Source: Zygnema cylindricum (lineage: Eukaryota; Streptophyta; Zygnematophyceae; Zygnematales; Zygnemataceae). Taken from it: DNA of 21,588 nucleotides. Position numbers and translations under genes: made by a program. The notes below the pieces were generated by a model. The model searched no databases. It was given only the letters and a program-made list of their open reading frames with translations, and was not told the DNA's origin. Location: contig JBBHKE010000970.1 of the NCBI GenBank assembly GCA_037447655.1, positions 1 through 21,588 on the forward strand, in the 5' to 3' direction. Shown piece after piece: positions 15,753 to 21,588 of this stretch (the stretch's first letter is position 1; each line of letters starts with the position of its first letter).

Positions 15753-18700
15753 TATGCCAGGTGGGAATACAGTTGCGATACTGCAAAGAGTACCAGAAAG
15801 AAGAGAAGCTTATGTCGTCATTTTGACAGGATATCGTGTATCGATTCGATACTCATAGATTCGTTTCGTCACGGTTACGATTTTCCACCGTAAAAATGAC
15901 GAGAATATCGTGCCGCAAGCACGGCAGGGCAATATCGGAGCTGAATCGGTGCGTATCGAATAGGGCAGCCGACAACGCGACCAAGATTGTCGCAGAGCTA
16001 AAATCGACACGATGACGTCATATCTCGCGAGCCAGCATACACAATTGTCACGCGATATTGTAATACGGTCGTACTGATACATTGAATCTGTCCATAATAT
16101 GATTCAAAGCAGCAGTCCTTTTTCCGTACATCAATCAGAGTAACTTCAAAAATTGTCATAACTTTCGAATGCGACCCAGCCACCGACAGGCTACAGTAAT
16201 GCTACAGTATTTTCAAGCTGTCGTCAAAATTTAATCCCTGAAGAATTGGTTTTACACGTGCGACAACTGGCAAATTTTATTTTCACGCGAATCTTCTTCT
16301 TGAACTGGTAAAAAAGATTCGAATTCGGTTCACATGTGCGACGGTGTACTTTTATACAGGAAGTGAGCACGTTTCGTGCGAAGTCGTTTGTCCGCATTCC
16401 GCAATAGGACCCATAGCGATTCACGATGTACTTTAATGTACCTAACCGTACCTTTCTCCAAAACAAGTACACATGCTAAGGCCTCCGCTTTTCAAGGCTT
16501 TTGTTACAGGCCGGGCAGTTTACTGCCGAAAGATTTCGACGGACTCTGATCTGGACGGCCAAGATTGATCCAGTCATTTGAAAAAGTGACCGCTTTCGCG
16601 CCGTGACGGAGCGAAACCCTAACTTTCTAACCCAGTTTGAAGGGTTTAAACCAGGGGCGGGCGGGTTCGGGTGAATAAAGGACTTTGGACTTCTGCTTGC
16701 GCCACGTGCTGCTGGCTGTTAAAAAAACAGCTGATCACGAGATCTATGAGATTCTGGTATCTTGGATTTAGTGGTTAATCTCGCGTACAGCAATTTCAAA
16801 AGACCACGGCAAATATCTTTTTGATGTTGCAGCATTTCTTGGCTCCTCATTGGTCTATCGCCTCAAATATCAAGGACGTAGTCGTTGAAACAGCTATTTT
16901 TTTCAGGAATTTTCCGTGCGTATAGATTTTCTTTAGGAAATTCGAGCTTGATCCCGTTCTCGTACGATATGTTTTTCCTTCTAGAAATCCGACGCGTAAA
17001 GGGTTGACCTAAATCAAACATCTATTAGGTCAAAAATTCAAAATTGATATTTTTATAGTGGGTTCAACACGTGTCATCATGCTGAGGTCTTGAACTTATA
17101 AAAATATTTTCGCAGTCCAAAAAGGAAAATTGTAGCAATTCACTACGCGACACGTCTGAAGATATTTAGCTTTGGCGCTAGTGAAAACTCTAGACACAAG
17201 TCTTTGAAAAAGATTTTTATGTTTAATTTTTTTTAGGTGGACTTGCATTGAGAATTCTTTTTTTGTGTCAGCAAAATTCTATGACGAAATCTTACATTAA
17301 TGCTGGCTCACAATAGTGCAGGACAGGTGGATACTGTACGGATTATTTGTCCCCATTTGTGCGAAGCTTCAAAGTCGTTTGGCTCTTCAGGGCGATCTCA
17401 TGATACCTAAAAAAAATCTGCCAAAAGCGCAATGATTGCAATAGACCACTTAATTATTTTAAAGCGGGTAATTTGCGGGAAAAGGAATTGATAAGGACAA
17501 GCGAAAATTGCCCGGAAAAATGCTTGAGAAAATTTTATCGTCGTCATGAGAAGGAAGGTGATTGGCCCGCGTCTGAGAGCCGACCCAAAATAAAGAAGTA
17601 AACAAACAAACATTTTCGTTCCATCCGATCTGTCTTTGTCTTTTTCTTGGTTACATGCCACGCGCGAGTTCTGAGTGGTCAAAAAATGAATGGTCAAATT
17701 TTCAGCCAGCGGCATGCCATCCCGCCCCGAATCCGGTCACAAACGACTTTCTCTGATCCGGAAATTGGCCATAATGTGGCCGCGGCCACTAAAGTCGGAA
17801 GTAGTACGGTACCGCTGATCGCCATGTCCTTAACGAGGTACCCGAAGCTCCCGCGGCCAGCTTTCTACCAGTTGCCGTATTGTTCTTTGCAAACTGCGAG
17901 GGGATCCGGTCAGAGAAGTCACATGTCACATGTCACAAAGTTGGTGCAATTTATTTGCGGGCGGAGGAAAGCTCGAAATGATTCTCTGTGACACGTGTCA
18001 TGCACATGGTTGCTGTAAAAGATTTTTCTCGATATGAAATCATAAATATCAGAATATATCTCGCTGGATTTTACGGATGTGTGGCTCAAACCAGAGTATC
18101 AAAAAATCCACATGGGGCTATTAGAGCCCAGACAACCTGACCCTGTCAGAAAATAGAACTAGCCGCGCATTGTCGACTGAGCGGTCTTAGGTGCCAGCTG
18201 GCACCAGTTGTTATCTTTTCTAAAAGACAAAGATTCGATTCGGCACGTCTGGAAATCACGTAAGCCAAACCGATAGGACAAAAAAAAGGACCGGCGCTAT
18301 AAAGATCTTTCGCTGTAAAAGGTACGACGTGAAATTATGGACGCTTCGTGAACACGCGACGTGACTCCGTGATGAGGCGGATTTTTGGTGAGGCCGTACA
18401 GCTGGTTGTAAGCAATATCTGAGATCATGCGAGAGCCGTTCAGATGTGAATCTTACGGCTTATTACTACCCCGGGTCTCACAAAATCATAGTGTAGGGCC
18501 GAGATCTCTCTGTTCTTGTTGACCTATTATATTGTACGGGCAATCGTGGCCTGCGTGCGGATGCTTGGGTATTCATGACAAAAATGTCGGTGTGGACAGA
18601 TCAAAAACTAAATACGATTAAACATCTTAAATAATGTGGACACGTCGCACTCGACCACAGCAATAGGGCACCTAACATGTTCATAGGGTTCAATAGGGTA

Positions 18701-21030
18701 CCTAACATGCTATTTCTTACCCTTAAATAGAGTGAGTTGTATACAAAAGAGCAGGAGTGATCAAGAATTCAACTAAAAAACTACAGGTTTAACTTGTCCT
18801 ATTGACGTCAGAGTGATAAAGACAATTCTATGCGATACAAATATTGACGTTTAAAACCTATTATAATTGGGTGTGTCCTTTATGCGCCCGCTTGTCATCA
18901 TCTGCCGGAATCTTCCTCGAAGAAAAAAGAGAATCGAGAGTCCGGCGGAACGGCGCGATGGCGCTGGGCTTTTGCCGTGATGACGTGGCAATAATTTGTG
19001 CAGCGATAATGCGAATGGACAAACGAATGCTAGCCGAGGACGATTTTATGCCCACGTGTACGATCCTCGACAGTACCCAGATTCTCTGGCTGATTCCTGG
19101 ATGGCCAGTCAGGGGTTTGCAAAAGATATGCGTCAATTTTTTTGCATCTTCCTTCAATTGCCGCGCGAGAATTAAATACAGAATAGAATCAATACACCTA
19201 TCTTCCAGATCCTCCTTCATCGTAAGCCACTAAGCCTACATCAGGGGAAAATGTACGGCGTAATGCGACAAGTGTACCGTACACGCTACCGACCATCGCA
19301 AATTGGCCACTCAAATTTCTGCCGGCAAGGAACCGTCACCGACATCCCAATACGACGCAATTGTGCATCCTGGCAATGTACTTTTCTTTTCAGGTCCCAA
19401 ATTCAATAAGTACGGACAGCTCTTTTCGTACTCATGGGCACACCTCCGTGGAATCGATCTTGTACACGAAACGAACAAATAAAGAAAACGACAAATGAAC
19501 AGGCGCGTCCATACTCTATAGCATAGCACTCGGCCCGGTTCAGTTCGGTTCGGCTCGACCGGAGTCAAAGCCGAATGGAATCCAACGGCTTCAAACTAGG
19601 TTTGGAAATCATGAACCAGAATCGAGCCGCTGGATTCCACGAGCTGAACCGTCGAAGCGCTACACCGTTCATAAAAAAAAAGAAAAAAGTACGCGCTTAT
19701 CTCCCATTGGCCCAAAAAGTGAAAAACGCCTGTTTTGAGTCAAAAAGTGTACTTTTTCGCGCGATGACCCATTGCAGAACCCGGATTACAATTTTAGCTT
19801 TTCCTAATTCGCCACGTGGCCATCACAAACGAAAAGAGACAAAAATACGGGAGGAACAAACTCATGTCGAAAAGACGTTCTACGCATGGAAAAAAAATTA
19901 CTTTTTAGGGTTGACTCTGGAGTTGACGAATTAAATTCCATTTTGCGACGGCTAGAATCGATTAAAAGAAATTTCACGGGCAGTTTTGATGTTTCCTTTT
20001 TTATATTTCTTTCTAAAATTTACGGCTGTTCCAAACATTGATATTTTTACGGTTTATTTTTTGCGAGTCAGGGTGAAGTTCATGTTTTATAAAATATTAC
20101 ATAAAATACTTCATTCGGGATATTTTTTAAGGTCTCTGGAAACCGGGGCCAGGATTTTTGAGACGTGGAGCGAAAAAGACAAAATGAGCCGCCTGAAAAC
20201 CGATTTGTTTCCGGTTCGGTCCGGATATAGCCGAAACCGGACCGAGATGTACTGTAGAGGTCATAAAAATCAGCCCAGTCCGGAAAATACGATAGAAGGT
20301 TTTGAAAAAATCTACTGTAACTTTTTCGATATTCCCAACATTTTTCCTGAAGGTAACTGTACGACACTCCAGTAGAGTAAAGTACGGTACTGTAGCAAGT
20401 GCAGATTCGTTGGCCGAACAGGCCAACACTTCCGGAATGCCAAACGAATTTCTCTTACCGCCTTTCCGCCCGTACAGCAAAGCGGAAACGATTTGTCTTT
20501 TTTGCCTTGAATAACAACAACACGTTTGTACTTTGCAGCCGTACACGAAGCTATTAAAACTTTTTAACTTTACATGCGTCTGGCAAAGATCTTTGTGTGA
20601 CGTAGGTCGAGAGGCATCGAATAAAAGTACGATAAACATTTCTATTAATCCGTACGAAATAATGACTTTGAAGTACGTGCGGTCAATATTTCGTACCGCT
20701 AGCAGCTCGCGTCTACACAATTTACAGGCATCAAGCCTTTCTATGTTCTACCGTACAGTTTGTAGCGCATGGTCGAGAGTCGCACCGTACCAGATTATAC
20801 TTTGCCAATCAAAAACCGCAAACAACCGCTAGGTACAACTGATATCCTTGTGGCGCCACGTGGTGCACCTGCCAGAGAAACGTGTGGATCTTCCGTGTCG
20901 CGCCTCGACGCGCGTAGTTCCTCGCTGGAAGAGAGGGTGTTGGAGCCGTCGGTACGAATCCATTACACGGGATAGGCGACACATGTTTACGGGTGTCTAC
21001 ATAGCAAGTTTCTTTTTAGAACTGTTCTGC
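15753..21030. other. Long non-coding stretch, no gene supported
   Basis: Base composition is more even than in the gene. Open frames reach 90-197 codons on either strand (18861-19220 minus, 18844-19233 plus, 20127-20720 minus) but overlap each other, show no recognisable motif and have no evident splice partners. Small structures present: CTACAGTA words near 16191-16208, the palindrome TGACACGTGTCA at 17989-18000, and a 30-bp tandem repeat at 18661. An imperfect inverted repeat of GGTTCGGTCCGG lies near 20210-20243. GTAC words are frequent. Confidence 0.4.
18661..18709. repeat. Two-copy direct repeat, 30-bp period
   Basis: CAATAGGGCACCTAACATG (18661-18679) recurs as CAATAGGGTACCTAACATG (18691-18709), with one mismatch. 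Part of the spacer (CATAGGGTT) repeats the core again. Confidence 0.75.
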
Positions 21031-21583
21031 TACACCGCCAATCGCTATTAGCGTAGAAGTTTCTTTAGCGTATATGAATAATTACAGTGGTGTACGCTAA
21101 TTAAGAATTTGAAAATTTTGAAAAAAAACATACATTCTAATTGTTCAATAATGCTAATTTGGGTCTTTGAAAAAAATAAATGTCGGTCGCAAACATGCTT
21201 ACACTAATATAAGTATTTGTACATATTCTGACAAATCGTACACAAATCGTACAGTCGAAACGTGGTTGTTGGACGAATATGTGCGACGTGATATTTGGCA
21301 GCCCGATTTCATCCCCTTTTTAGAGCGCATATTCTCATGCGTCCGCGGTTACTAAAACTCAATAAATTATACTTTTTCACTTAAAAAGGTACAATTTTGT
21401 ACGGTATGAAACTGACCGTACATCATACTATTTAAACGACCACGTACTTTCGTTTTGTACGGTACTTGGAAAAAAACCCTAAATGGCGTACAGAAAAAAA
21501 TAGAATAAGCTACGCTAATGGAGAATAAAAAAAAAAAAGCGGGACGGAATTAGCGTACACCGCTAATAGCGATTGGCGGTGTA
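21031..21583 (+). mobile_element. Complete TA-flanked MITE-like element (553 bp)
   Basis: It runs from TACACCGCCAATCGCTATTA to TAATAGCGATTGGCGGTGTA, so the outermost 20 bases are exact inverted complements. It is the best-preserved copy of the family also at 3383-3962 and 1-198. The right end also contains a small hairpin, arms 21555-21567 and 21572-21584, with one mismatch. The 62-codon open frame inside is not thought to be a gene. Confidence 0.8.
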
Positions 21584-21588
21584 CTGTA

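Noticed and set aside
18220-18260. GATTCGATTCGG resembling a tRNA T-loop / B-box
   Set aside because: No matching acceptor stem, D-arm or anticodon stem could be found around it.
18844-19233. Overlapping 129-codon plus and 119-codon minus frames
   Set aside because: Both strands are open across the same interval with no motif, splice partner or start context that favours either.
20127-20720. 197-codon minus-strand open frame
   Set aside because: No recognisable domain. It overlaps open frames on the other strand and includes an imperfect inverted repeat (GGTTCGGTCCGG), so it looks like repeat-derived DNA. A homology search could reverse this.

Overview
This is an intron-rich eukaryotic window; no bacterial operon structure, rRNA or tRNA was seen. 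It holds one convincing protein-coding gene on the + strand (about 4.5 to 13.9 kb), with repeat-rich non-coding DNA on both sides. The gene model is read by eye from splice sites, reading-frame phase and protein character, without homology searches. The organism cannot be named. The GT-AG introns of 337-1052 bp, pyrimidine-rich acceptors, hAT-type and TA-flanked non-autonomous transposons and tetraspanin-like exons suggest an animal or an animal relative, but that is inference.

Region by region: 1-198 is the right end of a TA-flanked MITE-like repeat. About 1076-1400 is a 3'-truncated copy of an hAT-type element. 2780-2945 is a degenerate ATC/GTC trinucleotide tract. 3383-3962 is a complete 580-bp copy of the MITE-like family. 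3988-4007 is a perfect 20-bp palindrome. 4498-13906 is the gene. 13907-14170 is an AT-rich probable 3' UTR with many TTTA units. 15311-15744 is an intact hAT-type non-autonomous element with 8-bp target duplications. 21031-21583 is a third MITE copy. 14171-15302 and 15753-21030 hold no gene I can support.

The gene: twelve exons join in one consistent reading frame. They are 4498-4823, 5337-5452, 6135-6622, 7248-7330, 7913-7991, 8634-8814, 9322-9424, 9863-9989, 10327-10428, 11005-11067, 12120-12197 and 12774 to the end. The product would have a basic Lys/Ser-rich N-terminus and one hydrophobic segment. A Thr/Glu-rich domain of five 24-26-residue repeats follows, then about eight more hydrophobic segments and a long, highly charged cytoplasmic tail. 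The last four membrane segments look like a tetraspanin core (short loop, G-Y-W-G-x-x-R-x-S-R motif, longer loop with an N-x-S sequon) but lack the CCG motif and cysteines of the large extracellular loop. The four before them may be a second, diverged copy. The tail is split between two frames: frame 0 stops at 13010, while another frame stays open to 13906.

The introns are nearly all low-complexity DNA: CT-rich, GA-rich, or GTT/ATT triplet arrays. Exons 2 and 6 each sit between an upstream polypyrimidine tract and a downstream polypurine tract that could pair in the pre-mRNA. Intron 6 also carries repeated copies of the end of exon 6 with its 5' splice site.
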